From contig NZ_JBCDMV010000026.1 of the NCBI RefSeq assembly GCF_038433135.1, positions 1 to 64,000 of the forward strand: a stretch of 64,000 bases of DNA, written 5' to 3'. The notes beneath the pieces were generated by a model. It was not told the DNA's origin. It made no database searches and saw nothing but the letters and a program-made list of their open reading frames with translations. This DNA comes from Luteococcus sp038433135 (GTDB lineage Bacteria; Actinomycetota; Actinomycetes; Propionibacteriales; Propionibacteriaceae). Position 1 is the stretch's first letter, and each line of letters begins with the position of its first letter. Shown piece by piece: positions 41,426-50,984 of the stretch. The position numbers and the translations under genes are program-made.

Positions 41426-43002
41426 TGAACGACCGGGTCGATGAACGCGAGCTGGAGGCGTCGGATCTGGCGCGGCTTCCCTTGTTCCAGACGGACTCAC
41501 CGGCCGGGTCGGCGGGGCGGCGTCGCTCGACGTTCTCGCTGGTGCGGGGTTCGGCGTCGGTGGAGCGGATCCGGGCCGCTGCGGCACCGGCCAACATTCG
41601 CACCGCGACGCCCAAGAGCGCTGTGACCGAGCCTGTGCCCGACGTGGCGGAGGTTCGGGCCGGTGCTGCGGTGGAGGGGGAGTTGGATTGGGAGTTGGTG
41701 CGCTCGTTGAGGGTGGCTGCGTCGGGGCAGTTGATGCGGGCGTTGGAGGGGTCGTCGGCGACGTCGGTGGCCGAGCAGCACCGGCTGGGGCGGCGGATCA
41801 TTGCTGATCTGGTGGTCGAGGAGGTGGCCCAGCAGGCTCGTGCGGGGGTGCGGACGTTGTCGCCGTCGGGTGAGCAGCGGGTGGCACAGGCGGTCTTCGA
41901 TGCGTTGTTCCGGCTCGGCAGGTTGCAGCCGCTGGTTGATGACGAGCGGGTGGAGAACATCATCATCCAGGGCTGTGATGTGGTGTGGCTGGAGTACGCC
42001 GATGGGCGGGTGGTGGCGGGGCCGGCGGTGGCCGACAGTGACCAGGAGTTGATCGACTTCCTGGTCTTCGTGGCGTCGCGGTCGGAGGCGAATGCGCGGC
42101 AGTTCAGTGAGGCGGAGCCGCGGCTGCACCTGCGCCTGGATGGTGGGGCGCGGTTGGCGGCGACGGCGTGGGTGACGCCTCGACCGTCGGTGGTGATCCG
42201 TCGTCACCGGTTGCAGCAGGTGACCTTGGACGACCTGGTGGGGCTGGGCTCGTTGTCGGCGACGGCGGCGTCCTTCCTGCGGGCGGCGGTGCGGTCGCGT
42301 CGTTCGATCGTGGTGGCGGGGGCGCAGGGGGCGGGCAAAACGACGATGGTGCGGGCGTTGTGCGCCGAGATCGGCCCGGATGAGGCGATCGGCACCTTCG
42401 AGACCGAGTACGAGCTGCACCTGCACGAAATGCGGGAGCGGCATCCGATCGTGCATGCGTGGGAGGCCCGGCCGGGTGGGGAGATGACGGCTTCGGGGCG
42501 TCGGGCGGGGGAGTTCAGCATCGATGACGCCTTGTACGACTCGTACCGGTTCAACCTGTCGCGCCAGATCGTGGGTGAGGTTCGGGGCCGGGAGGTGCTG
42601 GCGATGCTGGAGGCGATGCAGTCAGGGACGGGATCGTTGTCGACGACGCATGCCCGTAGTTGTGAGGACACGGTCAACAAGCTGGTGACGTGTGCGATGA
42701 AGGCCGGCGCCCATGTGACCTACGACTATGCGGTGCGGGCGTTGGCGCAGTCGTTGGACGTGATCGTGCACGTCGATGCTCGCACCACCGAGCAGGGCAA
42801 GCAGCGCTGGACCTCGCAGATCTGTGTGCTGGGGCCGGGGGAGAAGACCAAGGGCTATGCGCTGGTGCCGGTGTTCGGGTGCGAGCCGGGGTCGAGGACG
42901 ATCCGGGCGATGCCGGGCCTGCCGGAGGAGTACGACGACCTGGCGCGCTTCGGGTTCGACCTTGACGGCTACCGGGCCGAGAGCCAGGCAGGTGTGCTGT
43001 GA
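41425..43002 (+). CDS. CpaF/TadA secretion ATPase
   Basis: A 525-residue type II/IV secretion ATPase that powers pilus assembly. Walker A GAQGAGKTT lies at about 299-307; an Asp/His box follows, then the QIVGEVRGREVLAMLEAMQSG Walker B region and the TTHA motif. The ATG at 41425 is set by overlap with the preceding stop, so the upstream open frame is not coding. The N-terminal 100 residues are variable. It is followed directly by the tadB-like and tadC-like genes. Confidence 0.93.
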   Translation: MNDRVDERELEASDLARLPLFQTDSPAGSAGRRRSTFSLVRGSASVERIRAAAAPANIRTATPKSAVTEPVPDVAEVRAGAAVEGELDWELVRSLRVAASGQLMRALEGSSATSVAEQHRLGRRIIADLVVEEVAQQARAGVRTLSPSGEQRVAQAVFDALFRLGRLQPLVDDERVENIIIQGCDVVWLEYADGRVVAGPAVADSDQELIDFLVFVASRSEANARQFSEAEPRLHLRLDGGARLAATAWVTPRPSVVIRRHRLQQVTLDDLVGLGSLSATAASFLRAAVRSRRSIVVAGAQGAGKTTMVRALCAEIGPDEAIGTFETEYELHLHEMRERHPIVHAWEARPGGEMTASGRRAGEFSIDDALYDSYRFNLSRQIVGEVRGREVLAMLEAMQSGTGSLSTTHARSCEDTVNKLVTCAMKAGAHVTYDYAVRALAQSLDVIVHVDARTTEQGKQRWTSQICVLGPGEKTKGYALVPVFGCEPGSRTIRAMPGLPEEYDDLARFGFDLDGYRAESQAGVL

Positions 43003-43856
43003 CGCTGCTGGTGCCCGCCGTCGCGGGAGCGATGATCGTCGCCGGGCTGCTGGGGGTGGTCTGGGGGCTGCGGCCGTCGCCGGTTGCCACGGGACGTCCG
43101 CGACGGGGCCGCACCCTGCGGCGGTGGTCGCGGCGTGCCCGGCTGGCAGTCGGTGTCGGGCTGGTGGCTGGTGTGGTGGTGGCGCTCGTGTCGGGCTGGT
43201 TGATCGCGGTCGTGGTGGTGCCGTTGGCGGTGGCGGGGTTGCCGGCGTTGGTGTCGGCCCCTCCAGCGGCGGCGCGGATCGAGCGGTTGGAGGCGATGGA
43301 GGAGTGGACCCGGTCGCTGTCAGGGATCCTGACGGTGGGTGCGGGGTTGGAGCAGGCGCTGATTGCGACGTTGCGGTCGGCGCCGGAGCCGATCCGTCCG
43401 GAGGTGTCGCGGCTGGTGGCCCGGCTGCGGGCGCGGTGGTCGACTTCGGAGGCGTTGCGGTTGTTCGCCGACGAGCTGGACGACCCGACCGGGGACCTGG
43501 TGGCGGCGAACCTGTTGTTGGCGGCACGGCGGCGTGGTCCGGGTGTGGCGGCGGTGTTGGAGAGCCTGGCCGAGTCGGTGGCTGCTGATGTGCGGGCCCG
43601 CCGGCAGGTGGAGGCCGACCGTGCCAAGCCGCGGGCGACGGCCCGGTGGGTGACGGTCATCACCGTGTGCGCGCTGACGGTGTTGGCGATGTCGGGCAGC
43701 TATGTCGCCCCGTACAAGACACCGATCGGGCAGGTGGTGCTGGCGGTCCTGCTCGGGGTCTATGTGGCGGTGTTGGTGTGGATGCGGCGCATGGCTGCCG
43801 GGGACGCGATTCCACGGTTCCTGGGGGCGTCGGTGGCGAAGGAGCAGGTGCGATGA
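42999..43856 (+). CDS. TadB-like inner-membrane platform protein
   Basis: A 285-residue protein with hydrophobic segments near residues 3-22, 47-77, about 215-235 and 240-258, and a cytoplasmic type II secretion F domain between (WTRSLSGILTVGAGLEQAL). The GTG at 42999 overlaps the cpaF stop. It forms the membrane base of the pilus with TadC. Confidence 0.85.
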   Translation: MTLLVPAVAGAMIVAGLLGVVWGLRPSPVATGRPRRGRTLRRWSRRARLAVGVGLVAGVVVALVSGWLIAVVVVPLAVAGLPALVSAPPAAARIERLEAMEEWTRSLSGILTVGAGLEQALIATLRSAPEPIRPEVSRLVARLRARWSTSEALRLFADELDDPTGDLVAANLLLAARRRGPGVAAVLESLAESVAADVRARRQVEADRAKPRATARWVTVITVCALTVLAMSGSYVAPYKTPIGQVVLAVLLGVYVAVLVWMRRMAAGDAIPRFLGASVAKEQVR

Positions 43857-44767
43857 GCACGACGGGTCTGCAGTTGGCGCTGCTGGGCGGGTTGAGCATC
43901 GGCGCCGGGGTCTCGGCGTTGGTGTGGCGGTTGGCGACGGTGCAGGTCGATGCCCATGACGCGGTCGTGCGGCTGTCCGCCCAGTCGACCCAGACACCTG
44001 TCACGGGTGGGGGTCAGGTTCGGGCGGTCGGTGGTGTCGAGCGTCTGGGGCGGTGGGCGATGCGCACGTTGCCGGCTGGCTGGTGGGGTGTGGTGCCCAC
44101 CCAGCAGTTGGCGTTGTTGCGGATCAGCCAGGCGCGGTTCTTCGGGGAGAAGGTGGCCTTCGCGCTGTTGGGGATGATGGCGCCGGTGCTGCTGTCGAGC
44201 CTGTTCGCGGTGATGGGGTTGCGGCTGCCGGTGGTGGTTCCGGTGGTGGCGAGCCTGGCAGCGGGTGTGGTGTTCTTCTTCATCCCGAACTGGAATGTCG
44301 TCGACGATGCGGGCCGGGCCCGCACGGAGTTCAACCGCGCCTTGGGCGCCTACATCGAACTGATTGCGTTGGAGCGCAACTCCGGTTCGGGGACCCGGCA
44401 GGCGATGGAGGCTGCCGCAGAGGTGGGCGATTCGTGGGTCTTCGTCCGGTTGCGGGAGGAGTTGGCCTTCTCGCGGTGGACGGGTGAGCCGCCGTGGGAG
44501 GCGCTGCGGCGACTGTCCCACGAGCTCGGTCTGGCCGAGCTGGCTGACCTGGCCGACATCCTGCGGCTGTCGGGTGAGGAGGGCAGCCAGATCTACAGCC
44601 AGCTGCGGGCCCGTTCCGCGTCGATGCGCTCGGCGCTCTTGAGCCAGGACCTGGCCCACGCCAACGCGGTCGGCGAGAAGCTGACCATCCCCATGAGCGC
44701 ACTGGGGATCACCTTCATCACCATCCTCATCGTCCCGGCCTTGCTGAGGGTGGTCGGCATCACCTGA
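43853..44767 (+). CDS. TadC-like inner-membrane platform protein
   Basis: A 304-residue T2SSF-domain protein with N-terminal and central membrane helices (about 5-25 and 100-145) and a C-terminal one (about 275-300). The F-domain starts near ALGAYIELIALERNSGSG and includes LADILRLSGEEGSQI. The ATG at 43853 overlaps the tadB stop. Confidence 0.87.
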   Translation: MSTTGLQLALLGGLSIGAGVSALVWRLATVQVDAHDAVVRLSAQSTQTPVTGGGQVRAVGGVERLGRWAMRTLPAGWWGVVPTQQLALLRISQARFFGEKVAFALLGMMAPVLLSSLFAVMGLRLPVVVPVVASLAAGVVFFFIPNWNVVDDAGRARTEFNRALGAYIELIALERNSGSGTRQAMEAAAEVGDSWVFVRLREELAFSRWTGEPPWEALRRLSHELGLAELADLADILRLSGEEGSQIYSQLRARSASMRSALLSQDLAHANAVGEKLTIPMSALGITFITILIVPALLRVVGIT

Positions 44768-44894
44768 CACCGCAGAACCCCCGCGCCACCCACCACGGGT
44801 GGTCTTCCCCCGAGTTGTGCATTCCCCTGTGACAGATCTGGGGTCACCAGGGCCGTCCTGGTGGCTTGTTGGAATCGACGAAAGGAACACGACG

Positions 44895-45107
44895 ATGCAG
44901 CACATTCTGGGAATCTGGTTGACGCTGGGCTACCAAGTGGAGACCCTGCTGGGGCACCAGCAGCAGGTGCTGGCCCGGCGGCGGGACGAACGGGGCTCGA
45001 TCACGATCGAGCAGGCGCTGTGGGCGGTCGCGATCATCGCCTTGGTCGGCATCGTGGTGGCCGCCATCACCGCCTTCGTCAAGAAGGAAGTCGGCAAGAT
45101 CAAGTGA
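44895..45107 (+). CDS. Flp-like pilin subunit
   Basis: A 70-residue protein. After a long N-terminal leader, the segment DERGSITIEQ matches the Flp/TadE prepilin processing site (cleavage after Gly, Glu at mature +5), followed by one hydrophobic helix (LWAVAIIALVGIVVAAITAFV). AAAGGA precedes the ATG. A 127-nt gap separates it from tadC, enough for its own promoter, as expected for an abundant pilin. No prepilin peptidase is visible in the window. Confidence 0.8.
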   Translation: MQHILGIWLTLGYQVETLLGHQQQVLARRRDERGSITIEQALWAVAIIALVGIVVAAITAFVKKEVGKIK

Positions 45108-45502
45108 CCCGGCGTCGTCGGGGCCGGGTGCCGCGGCGAGACGAGCGCGGCTCGGCCACCCTCGAGATGGTCGTGCTGCTGCCGGCACTGTTGCTGCTGG
45201 TCATCGTCGGCGTCCAGGCGGCCCTCTACTACTACGCCGCGTCCATTGCCTCGGCCGCGGCGCAGGACGCTGCCCGGGCCGCTGCCAGCGCCAAGGACCA
45301 CGACTGGCAGGCCACCGGGACGCAACGGGCCCAGGCGGCGTTGGAGCAGTCCCACGGCGGCCTCGAACACGCCCAGGTCACGGTCACCGGGGACGTCACA
45401 GGCCCCCACGCCACGGTCACCGGACGATGCCTGGCCCTCGTCCCAGGGCTGGAGTTGCCGGTGCTCAGGTCGGCGTCGATGCCGTGGGAGGAACTCACAT
45501 GA
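45104..45502 (+). CDS. TadE-like minor pilin 1
   Basis: A 132-residue TadE-family protein: basic N-terminus, RDERGSATLEMV processing-site motif, then one transmembrane helix (about 22-44) and an exported domain with a VTVTG strand pattern. GTG start 4 nt inside the end of the pilin gene. Confidence 0.8.
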   Translation: MTRRRRGRVPRRDERGSATLEMVVLLPALLLLVIVGVQAALYYYAASIASAAAQDAARAAASAKDHDWQATGTQRAQAALEQSHGGLEHAQVTVTGDVTGPHATVTGRCLALVPGLELPVLRSASMPWEELT

Positions 45503-45930
45503 GCCGCAGTGGACGGGGAGAGCGGGGTTCGGCCACCTTGGAGGCAGTCCTGGTGGTGCCGGCCTTCTGCCTGTTCCTCGGCCTGGTCATCGCCCTGGGC
45601 CGGATTGAGGTGGCCCGGCAGCACGTCGATGCCGCCGCGGCCGAAGCGGCCCGCAGCGGCTCGCTGGCACGAGATGCGGCCAGCGCCACCAGCCGCGCCA
45701 CCACCGCCGCCCAGGCCACGCTGGCAAGCCACCAGCTCGACTGCCAACCGGCGCGCGTCGAGGTCGATGCCGCCGGCTTCGCGGTTCCCGTCGGTAACCC
45801 TGCCAGCCTGAAGGCCACCGTGGCGTGCCAGGTGAACCTGTCCGACATCGCGCTGCCCGGGCTGCCCGGCAGCATCACCATCAACCGACAGGCCAGCTCA
45901 CCGCTGGACGTGTTCCGGGGCCGACGATGA
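45499..45930 (+). CDS. TadE-like minor pilin 2
   Basis: A 143-residue TadE/TadF-type protein: GERGSATLEAV site, one transmembrane helix (about 15-36) and an exported C-terminal domain containing two cysteines (LDCQPA, VACQVN). Overlaps genes on both sides by 4 nt. Confidence 0.8.
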   Translation: MSRSGRGERGSATLEAVLVVPAFCLFLGLVIALGRIEVARQHVDAAAAEAARSGSLARDAASATSRATTAAQATLASHQLDCQPARVEVDAAGFAVPVGNPASLKATVACQVNLSDIALPGLPGSITINRQASSPLDVFRGRR

Positions 45931-46367
45931 CCGCGGCACCCCGCCGCACCAAGCCGGTGCGCGATGAGCGGGGCTCCATCAGCACCTGGGCCGTGCTGGC
46001 CAGCCTGTGCATGATGCTGGTCCTCGGCCTGGGCGTCGATCTGGCCGGGCATGTCGCGGCCGAGCAACGCGCCCGCCAGGTCGCCTTCGAAGCCGCCCGC
46101 ACCGGCGGCCAACAGGTCGAACTCGACACGCTGGCCACCACCGGCACCCTCACCCCCGACCCCGCCCGGGTGAGCGCCGCCGCCGACGGATACCTCGGCA
46201 CCGCCGGCTACACCGGCACCACCACCGTCGGCGCGACCACCGTGTCGGTGACGGCCACCGGTGACTACGAGTGCCGTTTCCTCACCCTGCTCGGCATCGA
46301 CCGGCTCCCCGTCACGGGAACCGGTCAGGTCGAGATCCACCGCGTCCTCGACGGGAGACCACGATGA
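45927..46367 (+). CDS. TadE/TadG-like minor pilin 3
   Basis: A 146-residue protein with the same DERGSISTW site and a transmembrane helix (about 20-42). The exported domain is Thr/Gly-rich and ends with a DYECRFLTLLGI segment. Part of the same 4-nt-overlapping series as the two genes before it. Confidence 0.8.
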   Translation: MTAAPRRTKPVRDERGSISTWAVLASLCMMLVLGLGVDLAGHVAAEQRARQVAFEAARTGGQQVELDTLATTGTLTPDPARVSAAADGYLGTAGYTGTTTVGATTVSVTATGDYECRFLTLLGIDRLPVTGTGQVEIHRVLDGRPR

Positions 46368-49300
46368 CCACCCTTCGACGCCGCCTCCACGGTCTGGCTG
46401 CCCTGTTCGCCCTCGGGGCCCTGATGGTCGGCCTTCCCGCAGCACTGGTGGCCACCGTCGGCAACCCCCTGCCCGGCAGCATCCCCAGCCCCGGCCAGTG
46501 GTGGCAGGCCCTGACCGCGCCGGACGACGGCACCCTCGCGCTGAGCGCCATCGGGTTGCTGGGCTGGCTCGTCTGGGCCTACCTGGCCGTGCTGATCCTG
46601 CTGGAAACCGTCGCGCGCCTGCGCGGCCGCACCGCTCCGATGCTGCCCGGCTGGCACGCACCCCAGCTCGGCATCCGACGCCTGGTCGCCACCGCCACCC
46701 TCGTCCTGGTCACCGCACCCCTGCTCGGCACCCCCACCGCCTCGGCCGAACCCCGCCCCACCCCACCCGCAGCCACCGCCACCGCCCAGACCGCCCCGAG
46801 CAGCCCAGCCACCGCGAAGCCGACCGGCACCGGGGTGCGGGTGCATGTCGTGACAGAGGGGGAGAGCCTGTCGAGCATCGCCGCAGACGAGCTCCACGAC
46901 GCCGACCGGTGGCCCGAGCTCGCCCAGGCATCCCGCCGCACCGTCCAGCCCGATGGGGCACACCTCACGGACCCCAACGTCATCAACCCCGGCTGGCGCA
47001 TCACCATCCCCACCAGTACCACCCAGCCACAGACCGACCGGCAGGCCCGCACGATCGTCGTGCACGAAGGGGACACCCTGGCGCAGCTCGCTCGGACACA
47101 CCTCGGCGATCCTGAGCGCTGGCCCGAGATCTACGAGGCTTCCCGCAGCGCATCCCAGCCCGACGGAGCACGCCTCACCGACCCCGACATCATCCTGCCC
47201 GGCTGGACACTCACCATCCCTGGCCAGACGGCACCTGCGACCGAGAAGAAGCCGCAGGTCGTGAGCCGGACTCCCAAGCCCACCGACAGGCCCCGCACCA
47301 CCGCTAGCCAGACCTCGACCCCGGCACCGGCGCCCAGCCCGTCATCGGCCGCGAGCACCGCGAGGGCGCACAGCACCGCCACCCCAGCTGCCGCACCGGT
47401 AAACGACGAGGTGGAAGCGCACGACGGTGTCTCGGCATCGTGGCTGCTCACCGGGCTCGCGTCGGGCGGTGGCCTGCTGGCCGCCTCGGCGCTGATGGTG
47501 CTGCGCCGCCGACGCGTCGTGCAGGCCTCCCACCGACGTCCGGGCCGCCAGATCACCCTGCCCCCACCGGAACTCGCCCCCGTCGAGCAGACGCTGGTCG
47601 CCGCCGGGACACCGGTCACGGTCGACCTCGCCAACCTCGACGCCCACCTGCGCCACCTCGCCGCAGACGCCCTGGCCGCAGGCCACCGCGTGCCGCACGT
47701 GGCCGCCGTGCGCGTCACCACCGACCACGTCGAGGTCCACCTCGCCGAGGCCACCGACTCCATGCCCAGTGCGTGGACCGCCACCGGCGACAGCGGCCGC
47801 TGCTGGGCCACACCCCTGCACCCGAACCTCGGTGCGATCGAGGCGCCCGCGCCCTACCCGCTGCTCGTCACGGCAGGAACCGACCACGACCAGGCCGTGT
47901 GGCTGGTCAACCTCGAACAGCTCGGCGTGCTGCACCTCACCGGCGACGCGGACTACGCCCACGACTTCGCCCGCTACGCCGCCGCCGAGATCGCCGTCAA
48001 CCCCTGGTCCCGCGGCGTGCGCGCCACCTGCCTCGACGCCGGCGTCGAAGCCATCGACATGAACCCCAACCGCCTCCACCAACCAACCACGGCAGTCGGA
48101 ACCATCGAGACGATCACCGACGACGCCCGACGCACCGTCCACCTACTTTCGGCCGAGGACGCGGCCGTGGAGGACAAGCGCTGCCGCGCCACCGACGGCG
48201 AGGCCTGGCTCCCGAAAGCACTCATCACCACCGATGCCCACACCATCGAAGTCAATGACCTGACCAGCATGATCATCGACCACCCCTCCCGAACCGGGAC
48301 AGCGGTGCTCATGGTGGGGGAGAGCAACCCTGACTCTGATGCGGCTCGGCTGGTGTTCACCGCCCACGGCCAGGCACGTCTGGAACCAGCCGGGCTGGCC
48401 CTCATCCCTGCCGGTCTCACCCCGGACGAGGCCCTCGGCTGCGCGGCGCTACTCGCCCAAGCGGACATACTCACCGACGAATCCGTCCCACCCGCCGGCG
48501 ACACCGGCTGGCGCGAAATCACCGACGCCGCCGGAGCCATCGCGACGCACAGCCCGTCCACGACCGTCGAGGACCAGGCACAGCCCACTTGGGACGTAGA
48601 GGGCGACCACGATGCTTCCGTGTCGCTGCCTCCGACCGTCGAGGACGACGCCGAATGGGCACGTCTCCTGCCTGAGCCCGACGACACTGTGGCCCAGCGG
48701 TTGCGAGAGCTCGACCCCACCCTCGACGCCGACCTGGCCGACTGGAACGACCCCGACACACGCCGCCCGAAGCTGAGCCTGCTCGGGCCGGTCAAGGTCA
48801 TCGCCCGGGGCAAGACCATCGCCAAACGCAAGCCCTACTACACCGAGATGCTCTCCTACATCGCACTACGCGAGCACGGCGCCACCCCCGACGAAGTCGC
48901 GGACGCCATGAACGTGTCTGCGCAGACGGTGCGAACTGGCATCACCACCATCCGCGAATGGCTCGGCACCAACCCGACCACCGGCGAACGCTACCTGCCC
49001 GACGCCACCAACACCCCCGCCGCCCTCGACAGGGGCGTGCCCGTTTACCAGGTACCCGAACTGCTCGTCGACATCGACCTCATGCGCCGCCTCCGCGCCC
49101 GCGCCCAAGCGGCCGGGGAGGACGGCATCGACGATCTCGAAGCCGCCTTGGGCTTGGCTCAAGGGCGTCCATTCGACCAGCTGCGCCCTGGCGGTTGGGG
49201 CTGGCTCGCGCACACCGGACTCGAGCACCACATCACCGTCTCGATCGTCGACATCGCCCACACCGTCAGCAGCCACCACCTCACGAACAACGACACCGCG

Positions 49301-49522
49301 CGAGCACGAGCAAGCGCAGAAGCAGCGCTGCGGGCCGCCCCAGAGGACACCATCACCCGACTCGACCTGGCAGCAGTCGCCACCGGCGAAGGCCGACTCG
49401 ACGAAGCCCACATACTCCAGGAAGAAGTACGCACCATGCTCGACGACGAGGAACTCCCGGCCGACTTGAGCCCACGCAGCCTCCGACTTCTGATCAAGCC
49501 CACACTGACCACAGGCGCGTGA
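46364..49522 (+). CDS. Membrane LysM-BTAD fusion protein
   Basis: A 1052-residue protein that closes the pilus operon. Hydrophobic helices lie near 10-32, 62-85 and 103-128. Two LysM peptidoglycan-binding repeats follow (about 161-215, HVVTEGESLSSIA; about 229-280, TIVVHEGDTLAQLA), then a Pro/Thr linker, another helix (about 359-380), a large cytoplasmic middle region and a C-terminal winged-helix plus bacterial transcriptional activator domain (about 804-1050, LSLLGPVKVIARGK onward). This layout recurs in actinobacterial Tad/conjugation loci. It could link the cell wall state to regulation or assembly. The start overlaps the preceding gene by 4 nt. Confidence 0.85.
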   Translation: MTTLRRRLHGLAALFALGALMVGLPAALVATVGNPLPGSIPSPGQWWQALTAPDDGTLALSAIGLLGWLVWAYLAVLILLETVARLRGRTAPMLPGWHAPQLGIRRLVATATLVLVTAPLLGTPTASAEPRPTPPAATATAQTAPSSPATAKPTGTGVRVHVVTEGESLSSIAADELHDADRWPELAQASRRTVQPDGAHLTDPNVINPGWRITIPTSTTQPQTDRQARTIVVHEGDTLAQLARTHLGDPERWPEIYEASRSASQPDGARLTDPDIILPGWTLTIPGQTAPATEKKPQVVSRTPKPTDRPRTTASQTSTPAPAPSPSSAASTARAHSTATPAAAPVNDEVEAHDGVSASWLLTGLASGGGLLAASALMVLRRRRVVQASHRRPGRQITLPPPELAPVEQTLVAAGTPVTVDLANLDAHLRHLAADALAAGHRVPHVAAVRVTTDHVEVHLAEATDSMPSAWTATGDSGRCWATPLHPNLGAIEAPAPYPLLVTAGTDHDQAVWLVNLEQLGVLHLTGDADYAHDFARYAAAEIAVNPWSRGVRATCLDAGVEAIDMNPNRLHQPTTAVGTIETITDDARRTVHLLSAEDAAVEDKRCRATDGEAWLPKALITTDAHTIEVNDLTSMIIDHPSRTGTAVLMVGESNPDSDAARLVFTAHGQARLEPAGLALIPAGLTPDEALGCAALLAQADILTDESVPPAGDTGWREITDAAGAIATHSPSTTVEDQAQPTWDVEGDHDASVSLPPTVEDDAEWARLLPEPDDTVAQRLRELDPTLDADLADWNDPDTRRPKLSLLGPVKVIARGKTIAKRKPYYTEMLSYIALREHGATPDEVADAMNVSAQTVRTGITTIREWLGTNPTTGERYLPDATNTPAALDRGVPVYQVPELLVDIDLMRRLRARAQAAGEDGIDDLEAALGLAQGRPFDQLRPGGWGWLAHTGLEHHITVSIVDIAHTVSSHHLTNNDTARARASAEAALRAAPEDTITRLDLAAVATGEGRLDEAHILQEEVRTMLDDEELPADLSPRSLRLLIKPTLTTGA

Positions 49523-49762
49523 CATCGATCATCTGCTTGATATGTGGGCGATCGACTCGAGGGTAGTGGCACGTCATGCGAGAACTCATCTGGGGCAGAC
49601 ACCCAATTTGCGGGACTTGGGCGGCCTGCCAGCCGACTCGCCTGAACTGAGTGATGCGATTGCCTCCCGAACCCCGCGCCCATATCAGGTGCCATGACCG
49701 AGGACGTTGGGTCAATCGTGAGAAGTATGGATGCTCGGGACAGACGAGCCTCCGGATAGCTC
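49523..49762. other. 240-bp gap before the IS element
   Basis: No gene, hairpin terminator or clear promoter recognised. Composition is mixed and no frame shows a family signature. Confidence 0.4.
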
Positions 49763-50885
49763 TAGTGCAGCGTGTCGTTAGTTCTTGAATGGTTGTGGTT
49801 TGGAGAATGGTCATGGCCAATTCTCCTGCCCCGGCGCTGGGTCTTCGTGAGGGTGATCGTGAACGTCTGGAGTCGTTGACGCGATCACGAACGTCTGAGG
49901 CGGGTGCGGTGATGCGGGCCAGGATCGTGCTCGCGGCCGCGGACGGAGTTGCGAACGACAGGATCGCTGAGCAGCTGGCAGTGTCGAAGAACACGGTGCT
50001 TGCCTGGCGGCGCCGCTACGCGGACGGCGGTATGGCGGGACTGGCCGACGCTCCCCGTTCGGGCAGACCACGCCGGCTGGACCATCGTCAGATCGTGGCC
50101 ACGACATTGAAGCCGCCGCCGACCAAGTACGGGGTGACGCACTGGTCGAGCCGCTTGCTCGCCTCCCATCTCGGCGTGGGGAACGCGACGATCGCCCGCG
50201 CCTGGCGCGAGTACGGGGTGCAGCCGTGGCGCAGTGGGACGTTCAAGTTCTCCACCGACCCCGAGCTGCTCGCCAAGGTCACCGACGTCGTTGGGTTGTA
50301 CCTGGCGCCGCCTGAGAACGCGGTGGTGTTGTGCGTGGACGAGAAGTCGCAGATCCAGGCGTTGGACCGCACCCAGAAGGTCCTGCCGATGCAGCCCACC
50401 CAGATCGAGCGCCGCACCCATGACTACGTGCGCCACGGCACCACGACATTGTTCGCGGCGTTGGACATCGCCACCGGGCACGTGACCGGGGCCTGCAAAC
50501 CACGCCATCGGCACCAGGAGTTCCTGGCGTTCCTCAAACAGGTCGCCCGGGCATATCCCGACCAGCAGCTGCACCTGGTGATGGACAACTACGCCACCCA
50601 CAAACGCGTCGAGGTCCGTGACTGGCTCGCCGCCAACCCGCGGATCCACGTCCACTTCACCCCCACCTCCGGTTCCTGGCTGAACCTGGTCGAGGTCTGG
50701 TTCGGGATCATCGACAAGCAGGCCATCCGCCGCGGAGTCTTCCCATCGGTGAAGTACCTCAACGCCAAGATCCGGGCCTTCGTCAACGGCTGGAACAACC
50801 GCTGCCATCCCTTCGTCTGGACCAAGACCGCCGACGAAATCCTCACGAAAGCCAACCGTCCAGCAACTTCAAACACGGGGCACTA
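49763..50885 (+). mobile_element. IS630-family insertion sequence
   Basis: An element of about 1.12 kb flanked by a TA dinucleotide at each end (49763-49764 and 50884-50885), the target duplication expected for IS630/Tc1-type elements. The ends are imperfect inverted repeats: left TAGTGCAGCGTGT, right (reverse complement) TAGTGCCCCGTGT, 11 of 13 matching. It encodes one DDE transposase and appears intact. Confidence 0.85.
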
Positions 50886-50886
50886 G
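49813..50886 (+). CDS. IS630-family transposase
   Basis: A 357-residue DDE transposase. The N-terminal HTH region (about 20-75, RIAEQLAVSKNTVLAWRRRYADGG) is followed by the catalytic core: first Asp in CVDEKSQIQ, second Asp in VMDNYATHK, and the final Glu in GSWLNLVEVWFG. The ATG at 49813 has GGAG seven nt upstream. The stop TAG is completed by the flanking target base after the terminal TA. Full length, so probably active. Confidence 0.92.
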   Translation: MANSPAPALGLREGDRERLESLTRSRTSEAGAVMRARIVLAAADGVANDRIAEQLAVSKNTVLAWRRRYADGGMAGLADAPRSGRPRRLDHRQIVATTLKPPPTKYGVTHWSSRLLASHLGVGNATIARAWREYGVQPWRSGTFKFSTDPELLAKVTDVVGLYLAPPENAVVLCVDEKSQIQALDRTQKVLPMQPTQIERRTHDYVRHGTTTLFAALDIATGHVTGACKPRHRHQEFLAFLKQVARAYPDQQLHLVMDNYATHKRVEVRDWLAANPRIHVHFTPTSGSWLNLVEVWFGIIDKQAIRRGVFPSVKYLNAKIRAFVNGWNNRCHPFVWTKTADEILTKANRPATSNTGH

Positions 50887-50984
50887 TTGAGCTGCGGGTG
50901 GCGGTTTTCGTCCGTCACTAGGCAAATGGGCGAGAGGGGCGGCTGTCGAAGCAACACGCCTTGCAGGGGTTCCCCGACTACCGG

